Shown: positions 13,104-19,993 of the stretch, piece by piece
How positions within the stretch are numbered: position 1 is the stretch's first letter
Layout of the letters: each line of letters opens with the position of its first letter
Assembly: GCA_041658785.1 (NCBI GenBank)
Contig: JBAZZL010000017.1
Span: forward strand, 1-22,505
Direction: 5' to 3'
Origin: JAHJGG01 sp041658785
GTDB lineage: Bacteria > Patescibacteriota > Patescibacteriia > Magasanikbacterales > UBA922
DNA length: 22,505 nt
Made by a program: the position numbers and the translations under genes
The notes under the pieces: model-generated
The model's input: the letters and a program-made list of their open reading frames with translations, nothing else
The model's database searches: none
Told to the model about the DNA's origin: nothing

Positions 13104-13787
13104 TCACCCAATCCCCCTAAACCCCTCTACCACCCCCATCGCGTCCAGCACAAAATCAATCAACAAATACGCGCTAAAGGCGATCAACAGGCCAATGACA
13201 GCCGAGAGCAATATCTGATGCCCTTTTTTCGCTTTTGAAGCGTCTCCCATAGACAGCAAAATAGTCAATCCGCCATAGATAAAAAAGAAAAAAGCCAACG
13301 CCCCCACCACCTTAAACATGTTTTCGGCGATCATAATCAACTGGACCAAGAGATCATTCACATCATCGCAATACCCGCCAATTCCCTCGCTGTCAGTCGG
13401 CGGATTTCGCAAAGCGCACGGATTGATAATACCTGTCCCAAGACTCTCTTCCGAATCGCCAGATGCTGAACCGCCCGAACCGCCGGCCGGTGCTTGCCCT
13501 TCCCCATCAGTGCCGTTATCATCAGGCGGATTATTGCTAAATATACAGCATATCTGTGTCGGAGGCGTACACACTTCATTTGATATTAGATTAGCAAATT
13601 CATATCCCTCTTTATCTCCATTATCGCAAGTTTCTGAACACTCTATTACCGCGTAATCACCCACCGCTCCCTCTACACAATCTTCCGCAGCAACAGACAC
13701 AGGCGCCGCCATAATAACTAAAAACGACGCTAAAAAAAATAATACTAACTTCCAATTTATTTTTTTAAATAATATCTTGCTTGCCAT
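13104..13787 (-). CDS. Pilin-like protein P10 with large cysteine-rich head
   Basis: A 227-aa protein. Signal peptide is 1-34 (VSVAA|EDC). The head (35-145) has about nine cysteines (EDCVEGAV, IECSETCDNG, EVCTPPTQICCIF, NPCALRN, GGYCDD) and a Gly/Ser/Ala-rich linker near residues 90-120, giving two likely disulfide-stabilised parts. Helix 1 (MIAENMFKVVGALAFFFFIYGG) contains a charged Glu. The loop is LSMGDASKAKKGHQ and helix 2 is LLSAVIGLLIAFSAYLLIDF. Loop and helix 1 place it nearer P11 and P12 than P1-P8. The tail is short (VVEGFRGIG). No close homologue is recognised for the head. Confidence 0.74.
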   Translation of the reverse strand: MASKILFKKINWKLVLFFLASFLVIMAAPVSVAAEDCVEGAVGDYAVIECSETCDNGDKEGYEFANLISNEVCTPPTQICCIFSNNPPDDNGTDGEGQAPAGGSGGSASGDSEESLGTGIINPCALRNPPTDSEGIGGYCDDVNDLLVQLIMIAENMFKVVGALAFFFFIYGGLTILLSMGDASKAKKGHQILLSAVIGLLIAFSAYLLIDFVLDAMGVVEGFRGIG

Positions 13788-13836
13788 AGTGTTAGAACAA
13801 CGCCTACTAATGCTTTGTGTTCAAGTGGAATGTGGA

Positions 13837-13892
13837 ATTGAGTTCGCACGAAATTCAACCGATTAGCCAATCAGATTTCGCGCGAGCTCAAT
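13837..13892. repeat. Hairpin upstream of P10
   Basis: ATTGAGTTCGCACGAAATT pairs with GATTTCGCGCGAGCTCAAT with few mismatches and an 18-nt spacer. It shares GCGCGAGCTC with inserts in A7 and A9. It lies 50 bp upstream of the P10 start, so a regulatory role is possible but not shown. Confidence 0.6.
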
Positions 13893-13994
13893 CTGATACT
13901 CCTTATTGCGGACAGGGTATCGTAATCAAAGAAAATTACGAACTTCCAATCTCAATCTCAATCTTAATCTTCGATATTTACAATTTCTAATTTC

Positions 13995-14064
13995 TCCCGC
14001 AGTGAGCGGGATCCCGCCCCGCAATGGAGTCGGGGCCCCGTTCGCTACGGGGCTCACTGCGGGA
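13995..14064. repeat. Palindrome D4 with a second palindrome nested inside
   Basis: The outer halves are TCCCGCAGTGAGCGGGA and GCTCACTGCGGGA. Instead of the direct join seen in D1-D3, the centre holds CCCCGCAATGGAGTCGGGG and CCCCGTTCGCTACGGGG, two small GC-rich hairpins. It starts 16 bp after the SBP stop codon and could act as its transcription end. Confidence 0.88.
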
Positions 14065-14079
14065 CAATTTCCACCATCG

Positions 14080-15453
14080 CTACATCGTCTGCTGTATCAC
14101 CTGCGCCGCCCAATCAACCAGCCTCGCGTCCCGCTCCAGCGGATTCTCGTTCGCGCCGTATGGCTGGAGATGGGCATGCGCCAAATCCGCGAAAGCTTTC
14201 TTGGCCGAAGCGATATCTTTGCCATGGTACCAATTCTGCGCGGTCAAGGCTTGCGAAGCAAACGGCCCCAAAATCGGGCTCTCTGCCTGATCCGCAATCT
14301 GCGACCGAAGGGGACTCGGCTGGCCAGTCCGGTCAGTGTATCTTTTTATATTATTATCGGTAGTTATAAAACGGATAAAATCCCATGCTTCATTTTGATT
14401 TTCTGATTTTTTCACCACCGACTCAACCCAATAATTCGCCACATTCACCGGCGCTGATTCATTCAATTGCGGCGCGGAAATAACTTCCAAATTCATCCAC
14501 GGGGCGCGGGAACGGATTCTGGCTCGATCGTAGGCAAAACCCAGATAAAATACGCTCTTGCCCAGCAAAAATTCGGTCAGCGCGTCGTCCAGATCTTCGT
14601 TCCATGAATACACGTCTTTGGTCGGCTGGGCAAAATCCGTATAAAAGCGCAGAGCCTGCAAAGTCGGATGATTCGCGGCCCCGCGATTCAACCCGGCCGC
14701 GAAAGTAATTGTCTTGCCTTGCGCCATTGTCACTCGGTTTTGCAGCATCAAGAGCGACAGGATGTCAAAAGCATTGCTGATATTGTTGCCAACGCCCATG
14801 GCAACGCCCGATTGGATGATGTCTCCGTCTTTATTAAACTTGGTCGTCTTTTTCACCGCGTCAAGAAACTCGTCCCAAGTCGCCGGCGGCTCCGGAATGC
14901 CTGCCTTGTCAAGCAGATCCCGATTATAATATATTGCCAAAGTATCAAATGCCAAAGGAAGCCCGTAAACTCCGCCGTCCATAATTATATCACCTTGAAC
15001 CGCGCTGACAAAATCCCGCTGAATATTAGACAAGCTCGGCATGGCCTCTATGCTCTGCTCTACAATAGTTTCTTTTACATATTCTCCTTTTACATATATA
15101 TTCGCGACCGTTACCGCCGGAGGCATAACCGCGAGCCGGTTTTGATATTTACCCAAATCATAAATATGGATTGACGCGATATCCGGGCCCACATCATCAG
15201 CCAGAGCGTTGACAAACAAATTATCAAACTCGCCCTGCCGCACCTGCCGCACATTGACAGTTACATACGGCCGGATCTTTTTGTATTCCGCGGCAAATTC
15301 ATTCAATGTCAGCACATCATTAAAAACCGTCCAGTAATTCAAAGTTATCGGCTTAACCGCGGCCTGCTGTTCCGATGTCAATCCTTTGCAACCAAAACCA
15401 GCTGTTAAAAGAAAAAAGAATATTATTAAAAAAAGAGAATATTTTTTTAGCAT
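14080..15453 (-). CDS. Extracellular solute-binding lipoprotein (ABC transporter, sugar type)
   Basis: A 457-aa family 1 solute-binding protein. The N-terminal lipoprotein signal LLTAGFGC places the lipid anchor on Cys22. The mature protein has the two-lobe pattern of sugar-binding proteins: early LNYWTVFNDVLTLNEFAAEY, the central motif YGLPLAFDTLAIYYNRDLLDKAGI (about 155-180) followed by PPATWDEFLDAVKK, a hinge-region FLLGKSVFYLGFAYD, and the C-terminal NEAWDFIRFI with GQPSPLRS. Such proteins capture sugars outside the membrane and deliver them to an ABC permease. No permease or ATPase gene is near; the neighbours are pilin-like genes P10 and P11. It may work with a distant transporter or have a surface role. 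An extended -10 promoter lies just upstream. Confidence 0.92.
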   Translation of the reverse strand: MLKKYSLFLIIFFFLLTAGFGCKGLTSEQQAAVKPITLNYWTVFNDVLTLNEFAAEYKKIRPYVTVNVRQVRQGEFDNLFVNALADDVGPDIASIHIYDLGKYQNRLAVMPPAVTVANIYVKGEYVKETIVEQSIEAMPSLSNIQRDFVSAVQGDIIMDGGVYGLPLAFDTLAIYYNRDLLDKAGIPEPPATWDEFLDAVKKTTKFNKDGDIIQSGVAMGVGNNISNAFDILSLLMLQNRVTMAQGKTITFAAGLNRGAANHPTLQALRFYTDFAQPTKDVYSWNEDLDDALTEFLLGKSVFYLGFAYDRARIRSRAPWMNLEVISAPQLNESAPVNVANYWVESVVKKSENQNEAWDFIRFITTDNNIKRYTDRTGQPSPLRSQIADQAESPILGPFASQALTAQNWYHGKDIASAKKAFADLAHAHLQPYGANENPLERDARLVDWAAQVIQQTM

Positions 15454-15461
15454 ACGGGGAT

Positions 15462-15490
15462 ATTATAGCAAAAATAATAGAAATAGGAAA
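15462..15490 (-). promoter_or_regulatory. Promoter of the solute-binding protein gene
   Basis: On the - strand TGCTATAAT is a perfect extended -10 (TATAAT at 15462-15467). A weak -35 (TTTCCT, 15485-15490) lies 17 bp upstream. Only 8 bases separate TATAAT from ATG 15453, so the transcript would start 1-2 nt before the start codon and be essentially leaderless. Confidence 0.6.
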
Positions 15491-15548
15491 TAGGGAAATA
15501 ACGATTGAAATAATGGGAAATAGGAAATAATGAAACTCTAGTTGGTAA

Positions 15549-15692
15549 TCCGCGATCAACCCTATCCCCAACCCCTTTCCCTTATTGAAGGGCAAGGGGC
15601 TTTGCGAGTGAATTAAAAAGTAAGATTTCAACTCACCATCCCTCCCCCTCCCCCTTTCATAAGGGGAGGGCGGGGGTAGGGTTGTCGAACTA
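15549..15692. repeat. C-family repeat, copy 2 (3' side of DUF559 gene)
   Basis: GATCAACCCTATCCCCAACC, CCCTTATTGAAGGG, CTTTGCGAGTGAATTAAAAA, then TCATAAGGGGAGGGCGGGGG and TAGGGTTGTC. The ends CAACCCTA and TAGGGTTG are inverted. It is highly similar over its length to copy 3 and in the same orientation. The G-rich end (15663-15681) fits a G-quadruplex pattern. Confidence 0.9.
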
Positions 15693-15755
15693 CGAACAAC
15701 CTATTTTTTTCTATTCAAAATTTCGCTGTTTCTTATCCCAAACAATAATAATTTT

Positions 15756-16139
15756 TTAAATGTAACGCTCTAATTTATTAATTACCAAATCTATATTTTG
15801 AACCACCTCTTCATTCTTAAATCTCAAAATTTTAAATCCCATTTCTTTTAATGTTTCTTCTCGCATCAGATCATATTCTTGCTGTTCTTTTTTATCATGA
15901 ATATCGCCGTCTATTTCGATTATTAGTTTATATTTATGGCAATAAAAATCAGTGAGGAAGAAATGAACGCGATTATTGGCGAGGAAAAGAATGGGGTGTT
16001 GTCGAAGAAATTTTAAACCGCAAAATTGCCTTCTTCTTAAATCTTCCCAAAATTTCGCTTCAGCTGGGGTTGGGTTGTTGCGTAATTGTCTGGCTCTCTC
16101 ATTTATCAGCTGTTTATACTGTTTAAAGGGCGTGCGCAT
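15756..16139 (-). CDS. DUF559 domain protein (Vsr/PD-(D/E)xK-like nuclease)
   Basis: A 127-aa protein matching the DUF559 family, small cytoplasmic endonuclease-fold proteins related to very-short-patch-repair nucleases. N-terminal signature: ARQLRNNPTPAEAKFWEDLR followed by FCGLKFLRQHPI. Catalytic region: FLTDFYCHKYKLIIEIDGDIHD (about residues 60-81), with the Asp, Glu-x-Asp and His of the family, then MREETLKEMGFKILRFKNEEV. All key residues are present, so activity is plausible. It is flanked on both sides by C-family repeats in direct orientation and lies between the solute-binding protein gene and P11. No methylase or restriction partner is adjacent. A mobility role is an inference from the repeats. 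Confidence 0.9.
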   Translation of the reverse strand: MRTPFKQYKQLINERARQLRNNPTPAEAKFWEDLRRRQFCGLKFLRQHPILFLANNRVHFFLTDFYCHKYKLIIEIDGDIHDKKEQQEYDLMREETLKEMGFKILRFKNEEVVQNIDLVINKLERYI

Positions 16140-16149
16140 AGTAATGCTC

Positions 16150-16300
16150 TGATTGGTAGTCCGCGATCAACCCTATCCCCAACCCCTTTCCCTTATGAAG
16201 GGAAAGGGGCTTTGCGAGTGAATTAAAAAGTAAGATTTTTACACACCATTCCTTCCCCCTTCCCCTTTCATAAGGGGAGGGCGGGGGTAGGGTTGTCGGG
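16150..16300. repeat. C-family repeat, copy 3 (5' side of DUF559 gene)
   Basis: GATCAACCCTATCCCCAACC, CCCTTATGAAGGGAAAGGGG, CTTTGCGAGTGAATTAAAAA, TCATAAGGGGAGGGCGGGGG, TAGGGTTGTCGGG. It begins 11 bp before the DUF559 start codon. Confidence 0.9.
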
Positions 16301-16410
16301 TGGTGGGCAGGGTTTTGGGAGGGCGGGGGTAGGGTTGTCGGGTTGTAGACAGGGTTGGGGGAGGGCGGGGGTAGGGTTGCTCGCGTCAATGGCTGGCGGG
16401 TAGGGTTGTC
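16275..16410 (+). repeat. 42-bp G-rich minisatellite with G-quadruplex motifs
   Basis: The G-rich end of C copy 3 is amplified: GGGAGGGCGGGGGTAGGG begins at 16275, 16317 and 16359 (42-bp period), and a degenerate fourth GGGTAGGGTTGTCG is at about 16396. Each unit satisfies a four-G-run quadruplex pattern on the + strand. The block ends near the P11 stop codon (16434). It encodes a proline-rich open frame on the - strand that is not credible as a gene. Confidence 0.88.
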
Positions 16411-16433
16411 GTGTCATGGGCATGGTTGTCGGA

Positions 16434-17780
16434 TCATCCAAACGCCCCAAACACAAAACTAACAATAATATAAGCAGAGAGCATCGCAATAACGCCAAGG
16501 GTTGTCCAGAGCATGATTTGGAACGCTTTCTTGTGCTTTTCCGCGTTTCCGGCGGCGGTCATCACCAGTACGCCGGAATAAATAAACATACCCAATGCCG
16601 CGGCGCCCACAAAAAACACAAAAGCCAAATTCAGCAATCGTCCGACTATCTGCGCCAAGCTGGTGCCGCTAAAAAATTGGTTCAAAGAGGTGGCGTCCGG
16701 CAGAGAAAAAGGTATGCCTTGGTACCCGGTGAGCGGTTCTGGCGGTTCTGGAAGAACAGGGTTGGGGCCAAGAATAAAAGGATTAAGAGTGATTTCTTTG
16801 AAAGTGGTAAAGACGCTATCTTGATTGCAGAATCTGTAGCCTGAAAGAAGCACCCGCAGCCCATTCGCGACCTCTTCGTAATTCTCTGGGTTATTTTGAT
16901 CTTCTAGATGTAAAAATCTTACTTCTGGATTATTTAATATAGGATTAGAAACGATCCGCCCTTGTTCTTCATCAGTAAACCGAATCGGCAGACATCGCCC
17001 AGCCTCACCGTTGGATCTAAAAAAAGAAGGCTGATTAAACTGAAGAAGAACATTTTCAGTAAAAAATTGGATAGGATCAATGGCCTCATAGAATGGAAAA
17101 TATTGTTCCTGATCCAATCCGCACGCATTCCTGTTTCCATCATAACTTTGATTTTCATTAAATGTGCCAACAAATCTAACTCGGCATTTACATGCTGGTT
17201 CCTCTTCTTCTAATAACAAATATGTGCGAATGGACGCCGGGACATCATTATCAACTTGGCACCTGTCTACATCAATCCCATAAAAACCATACGGCGTCAC
17301 CTCTTCTCCCGCTTGTATAGCCCTTTGTCGCTCTTGATCCTCAACTATTGGCTGATTAAACTCGCGATATCGCTGAATTCTTCCGTCGCAATCAGGCGAA
17401 AGGCCTTCATTATATCCGCACCCGCGATGATTGCCGCTGTAAATATCCCCGTTACATCGCCTTTGAACACAAGCCGCCTCCCCGCTTCTAAAAGGATTGT
17501 TTCTGAAAACGGTACCTCCCTCCCCCCCTACTTCTGCGTAATCATCAAGTTCATAATCCATGACATAATCACACTGCGGCCCGATGGGCTGGGCAGACGC
17601 CCCTTCTCCGTCATACAAAACATAAAGGCATGTCCCCACTCTTGTTGATTCCTCCTCTTCTACCTGCTCAAACGATCTCCGTGTATCGTCTAAATTTTCT
17701 GCCAAAACAATCTTTGAATAAAAAAAACAACTAACCAAAACAACGGCGCCGGCAAGTATTATTTTTTTATCTCTCCTCAT
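16434..17780 (-). CDS. Large pilin-like protein P11 with long cysteine-rich ectodomain
   Basis: A 448-aa protein. Signal peptide is 1-27 (KIVLA|ENL). The ectodomain (28-365) has about 15 cysteines, many in acidic Asn/Gln-rich stretches (GTCLYVLY, GPQCDYVM, AACVQRRCNG, RGCGYNEG, VDRCQVD, PACKCRVRF, RNACGLDQ, GRCLPIRF, YRFCNQD), and no recognised domain. The membrane part is at the C-terminus: helix 1 IVGRLLNLAFVFFVGAAALGMF, loop TAAGNAEKHKKAFQ and helix 2 LWTTLGVIAMLSAYIIVSFVF, ending GAFG. Helix 2 (IMIW/LWTxLGxIAxLxSYI) is nearly the same as in P12. The size and architecture suggest a surface-displayed or tip subunit; this is inferred. ATG 17780 has no Shine-Dalgarno sequence (leader AATTCAAAGCGCGT). 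Confidence 0.74.
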   Translation of the reverse strand: MRRDKKIILAGAVVLVSCFFYSKIVLAENLDDTRRSFEQVEEEESTRVGTCLYVLYDGEGASAQPIGPQCDYVMDYELDDYAEVGGEGGTVFRNNPFRSGEAACVQRRCNGDIYSGNHRGCGYNEGLSPDCDGRIQRYREFNQPIVEDQERQRAIQAGEEVTPYGFYGIDVDRCQVDNDVPASIRTYLLLEEEEPACKCRVRFVGTFNENQSYDGNRNACGLDQEQYFPFYEAIDPIQFFTENVLLQFNQPSFFRSNGEAGRCLPIRFTDEEQGRIVSNPILNNPEVRFLHLEDQNNPENYEEVANGLRVLLSGYRFCNQDSVFTTFKEITLNPFILGPNPVLPEPPEPLTGYQGIPFSLPDATSLNQFFSGTSLAQIVGRLLNLAFVFFVGAAALGMFIYSGVLVMTAAGNAEKHKKAFQIMLWTTLGVIAMLSAYIIVSFVFGAFG

Positions 17781-17810
17781 ACGCGCTTTGAATTCAACTA
17801 GAATAGAAAC

Positions 17811-17953
17811 ACGAAACTGGTAATTGGTAATTTGGCGTCAAACACTTGTTTCTAGTTTCTAGTTTCTAGTTTCTTTTTGTTTTACTCTGCTTTATTGCCG
17901 TTTACTGAATGCTGGTTGCTTATTTCCAGTTTCCAGTTTCCAGTTTCCAATTT
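17811..17953. repeat. E-type repeats between P12 and P11
   Basis: GGTAATTGGTAATTTGG, TTTCTAGTTTCTAGTTTCTAG and TTTCCAGTTTCCAGTTTCC blocks on either side of a short non-repetitive part (17872-17920). The last block touches the P12 stop codon at 17954. Confidence 0.82.
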
Positions 17954-18733
17954 CTATATCCCAAACGCCTCAAACAAAAATTTGACAAGAATATAACTCG
18001 CAAGCGTGGCGATAATGCCAAGCGATGTCCAGATCATAATCTGCATCGCCTTTTTTTGTTTTTCCGCGGCGCCCTGCGAAATCATCCAAGTAAATCCGGC
18101 GTAGATAAACATAGCCAACCCGGCCGCCCCGGTAATCCCCATCAAAAACCCAATAAACTTGCCCAGCATAGTCTGCAGTTCTTTGTTCGGAGGCAAATTG
18201 CTGAACTGCTGGAGGTTTTGGAGCCGGCTCACGACCGTCGCGATGTTGGGCTGCGGTTCGCCTTCTCCACCCGATTGACTCTGTCCGTCCGAGGGAGAGG
18301 ATCCTCCCGTCGCCGTTTCATCTTCAACAGTACAAATCAAAGAATAATCATACGATAGCTGATTTCCGCTGGTATTGACTCCAGCGCAATTCTCACTAGT
18401 AACTTGAAATTGATTTCTATAACTACTATCATTATAAATAAAATTCCGAGCAAAGTTCGCGACTATACTGCAATTGAGTGGAATATCTATCATTTCGAAC
18501 ACATCCGCGACAGAAATCGAGCTGCCTATTGTTACTGCAATGTCGCCTTCTGTATTGCAAAGTAAACCAGAAACAGAATAATGGCACTGGCAGGTACCAG
18601 GTTGTCCTTGTGCGACCTGTGAAGAAGAACCGTCCGCAACCGCTCCATCTTCATCTTGCGCATAGACGGATAAAGCGGAGAAAACAAAAACAAAAACCGC
18701 GGCAATAATAAAAATTATAGAAATTTTCCTCAT
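17954..18733 (-). CDS. Pilin-like protein P12 with cysteine head, first of the array
   Basis: A 259-aa protein. Signal peptide is 1-25 (LSVYA|QDE). The head (26-185) starts with a Cys-rich stretch (GTCQCHYSVSGLLCNTEG), then a region of alternating hydrophobics with further cysteines (PLNCSIVAN, SENCAGVN, SLICTVED) and a Ser/Gly/Gln-rich linker near 145-165. Helix 1 is about 193-217 (FIGFLMGITGAAGLAMFIYAGF), the loop is ISQGAAEKQKKAMQ and helix 2 is about 230-255. It ends FEAFGI, close to the end of P11. It is the upstream-most member of the - strand array, so a main promoter may lie in 18734-18800, where TGGTAAATT eight bases before the ATG resembles a weak extended -10. Confidence 0.76.
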   Translation of the reverse strand: MRKISIIFIIAAVFVFVFSALSVYAQDEDGAVADGSSSQVAQGQPGTCQCHYSVSGLLCNTEGDIAVTIGSSISVADVFEMIDIPLNCSIVANFARNFIYNDSSYRNQFQVTSENCAGVNTSGNQLSYDYSLICTVEDETATGGSSPSDGQSQSGGEGEPQPNIATVVSRLQNLQQFSNLPPNKELQTMLGKFIGFLMGITGAAGLAMFIYAGFTWMISQGAAEKQKKAMQIMIWTSLGIIATLASYILVKFLFEAFGI

Positions 18734-18812
18734 ATCAACTTAATTTACCAATTTCCATTTACCAATTACCGTGAATTACGAAACGTAATTATTCAAAGAC
18801 ACGTAAATAGAT

Positions 18813-18905
18813 ACACGGATTGAACAGATTTAACGAATTGGAACGAATTACGATTAAATTGGCCAAAAATTCGTTAAAATCAGTTTAATTCGTTAAATCC
18901 GTGTT
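18813..18905. repeat. ACACGGATTxAACGAATT inverted repeat
   Basis: ACACGGATTGAACAGATTTAACGAATT is matched by the inverted AATTCGTTAAAATCAGTTTAATTCGTTAAATCCGTGT. The arms pair imperfectly around an ATTAAATTGGCC centre. It is a single copy in this window, lying between the galU-like gene and P12. Confidence 0.75.
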
Positions 18906-18950
18906 CTATTAACCTGATTTGTCAACGGCGCGAAATTCACCCTATCGGGT

Positions 18951-19847
18951 TCATTTCGCTACTCCGGATGAAAACTTCTCCGCGAAATAAACCGCGGTCT
19001 TTAATAAAGCTCGCGGATTGCCCGTATCAAAATATTTTCCCTCATATTCATACGCATAAAATGGCCTCTTCTGCGCCAACGCGTTGGCCGCTTCCGAAAG
19101 CCAAATTTCTCCCTCACGGCTCGGTTTTAACCGTTTCAAAACCGGCCAAATATCCGGAGTAAACACATACCGCATCCCCCCCACAATCAACCCCTGCGGC
19201 GAAACATGATCAATATCCGGCTTCTCCACCAACTTTTTAATCAAATGCAGTTTCAATCCGCCAGCTGGCGGACTAGTTTCTAGTTTCTTATTTCTAATTT
19301 CTTTAGCAAAAACATTTCCCTTGGTAATCATTACTTTTTTATCTTTAATTCTCTGCGCCCCAATCACCGATGCCCCATACTGATAATAAACTTTTAAAAT
19401 CTGCTTAATCGCCGGTACCTTGGAATCAATAATGCTGTCGCCATCAGAAAAAGCAAACGGCTCATCGCCGATTAAATTCCGCGCGCAGAGCAAAGCGTGC
19501 CCGTTGCCAAACGGTTTAGGCTGAACCGCGTAGCTAAATTTAACTTTGGCAATCAAATCATTAAGCGATTTTATCCGATCCAGTTTGCCCGCCCTTCTCA
19601 ACGCGCTCTCCAAAACAAAATCCCGTTTAAAATGATCTTTAAGGGATTGATGTTCAGGACTCACGACAAAAATAATTTCTTTAATTCCGCTATCGGCCAT
19701 TTCTTCGGCAATATACTGAATCACCGGCTTGTCCAAAACCGGTAACAAACATTTCATCACCGCTTTGGTGGCGGGAAGAAAACGAGTGCCGAGCCCGGCG
19801 ACGGTGATGACGGCTTTTTTGACGTTAGCTGTTTGGGTGTGTTCCAT
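18951..19847 (-). CDS. galU: UTP-glucose-1-phosphate uridylyltransferase
   Basis: A 298-aa cytoplasmic nucleotidyltransferase (GalU family) that makes UDP-glucose from UTP and glucose-1-phosphate. The nucleotide-binding signature is AGLGTRFLPATKA (residues 17-29) followed by VMKCLLPVLDKP, where the usual PKEMLP reads MKCLLP but keeps the lysine. Other hallmarks are QPKPFGNGHALLCAR, the metal-site SDGDSIID, KLVEKPD and the C-terminal GKYFDTGNP. UDP-glucose would feed the UgtP-like enzyme at 3773-4870. About 15 residues (RNKKLETSPPAGGLKL, near 183-198) are encoded by a palindrome plus E-type repeat DNA inserted in frame. ATG 19847 is fixed by a good promoter and a nearby AAAGG. Confidence 0.92.
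   Translation of the reverse strand: MEHTQTANVKKAVITVAGLGTRFLPATKAVMKCLLPVLDKPVIQYIAEEMADSGIKEIIFVVSPEHQSLKDHFKRDFVLESALRRAGKLDRIKSLNDLIAKVKFSYAVQPKPFGNGHALLCARNLIGDEPFAFSDGDSIIDSKVPAIKQILKVYYQYGASVIGAQRIKDKKVMITKGNVFAKEIRNKKLETSPPAGGLKLHLIKKLVEKPDIDHVSPQGLIVGGMRYVFTPDIWPVLKRLKPSREGEIWLSEAANALAQKRPFYAYEYEGKYFDTGNPRALLKTAVYFAEKFSSGVAK
19256..19308. repeat. Repeat insertion inside the galU-like gene
   Basis: TCCGCCAGCTGGCGGA (also present in A4 at 8562-8577) is followed by CTAGTTTCTAGTTTC and TTATTTCTAATTTCTTT, the same E-type units found between genes. The insertion keeps the reading frame. Confidence 0.8.
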
Positions 19848-19856
19848 ACGCCTTTA

Positions 19857-19885
19857 ATTTTAGCACAGAATTGTGGAACAGACAA
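19857..19885 (-). promoter_or_regulatory. Promoter of the galU-like gene
   Basis: On the - strand TTGTCT (19880-19885), a 17-bp spacer and TGCTAAAAT (extended -10, TAAAAT at 19857-19862). ATG 19847 is 9 bases further, so the transcript would have a leader of about 3 nt or none. Confidence 0.5.
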
Positions 19886-19894
19886 TCGTTTTCT

Positions 19895-19955
19895 CACGAC
19901 ACACGATACACACAGCATGACTCATTGTCACGATACACGATGCACACAGCACGAC
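19895..19955. repeat. G-family repeats, left bracket of the first four-helix-bundle gene
   Basis: Two 27-bp units at 19895-19921 and 19929-19955 (CACGATACACGATGCACACA, then GCACGAC), period 34. They are the reverse complement of the units at 20399-20496. A decayed CACGATATGCGAGACACC follows at 19963-19980. Confidence 0.88.
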
Positions 19956-19993
19956 ACAAAACCACGATATGCGAGACACCATCTATATAGTGT

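Noticed and set aside
13906..14406. + strand open frames over the solute-binding protein gene
   Set aside because: Antisense shadows of a well-supported gene, without family features.
16268..16498. Proline-rich open frames on the - strand (PTTLPPPS and NPTPALP repeats)
   Set aside because: They are encoded by the G-rich minisatellite and C repeat, and overlap P11 out of frame.
5890..18733. Complete type IV secretion or conjugation locus
   Set aside because: Only pilin-like subunits are visible; no VirB4, VirB6, VirB8-10, VirD4 or relaxase genes were found here.
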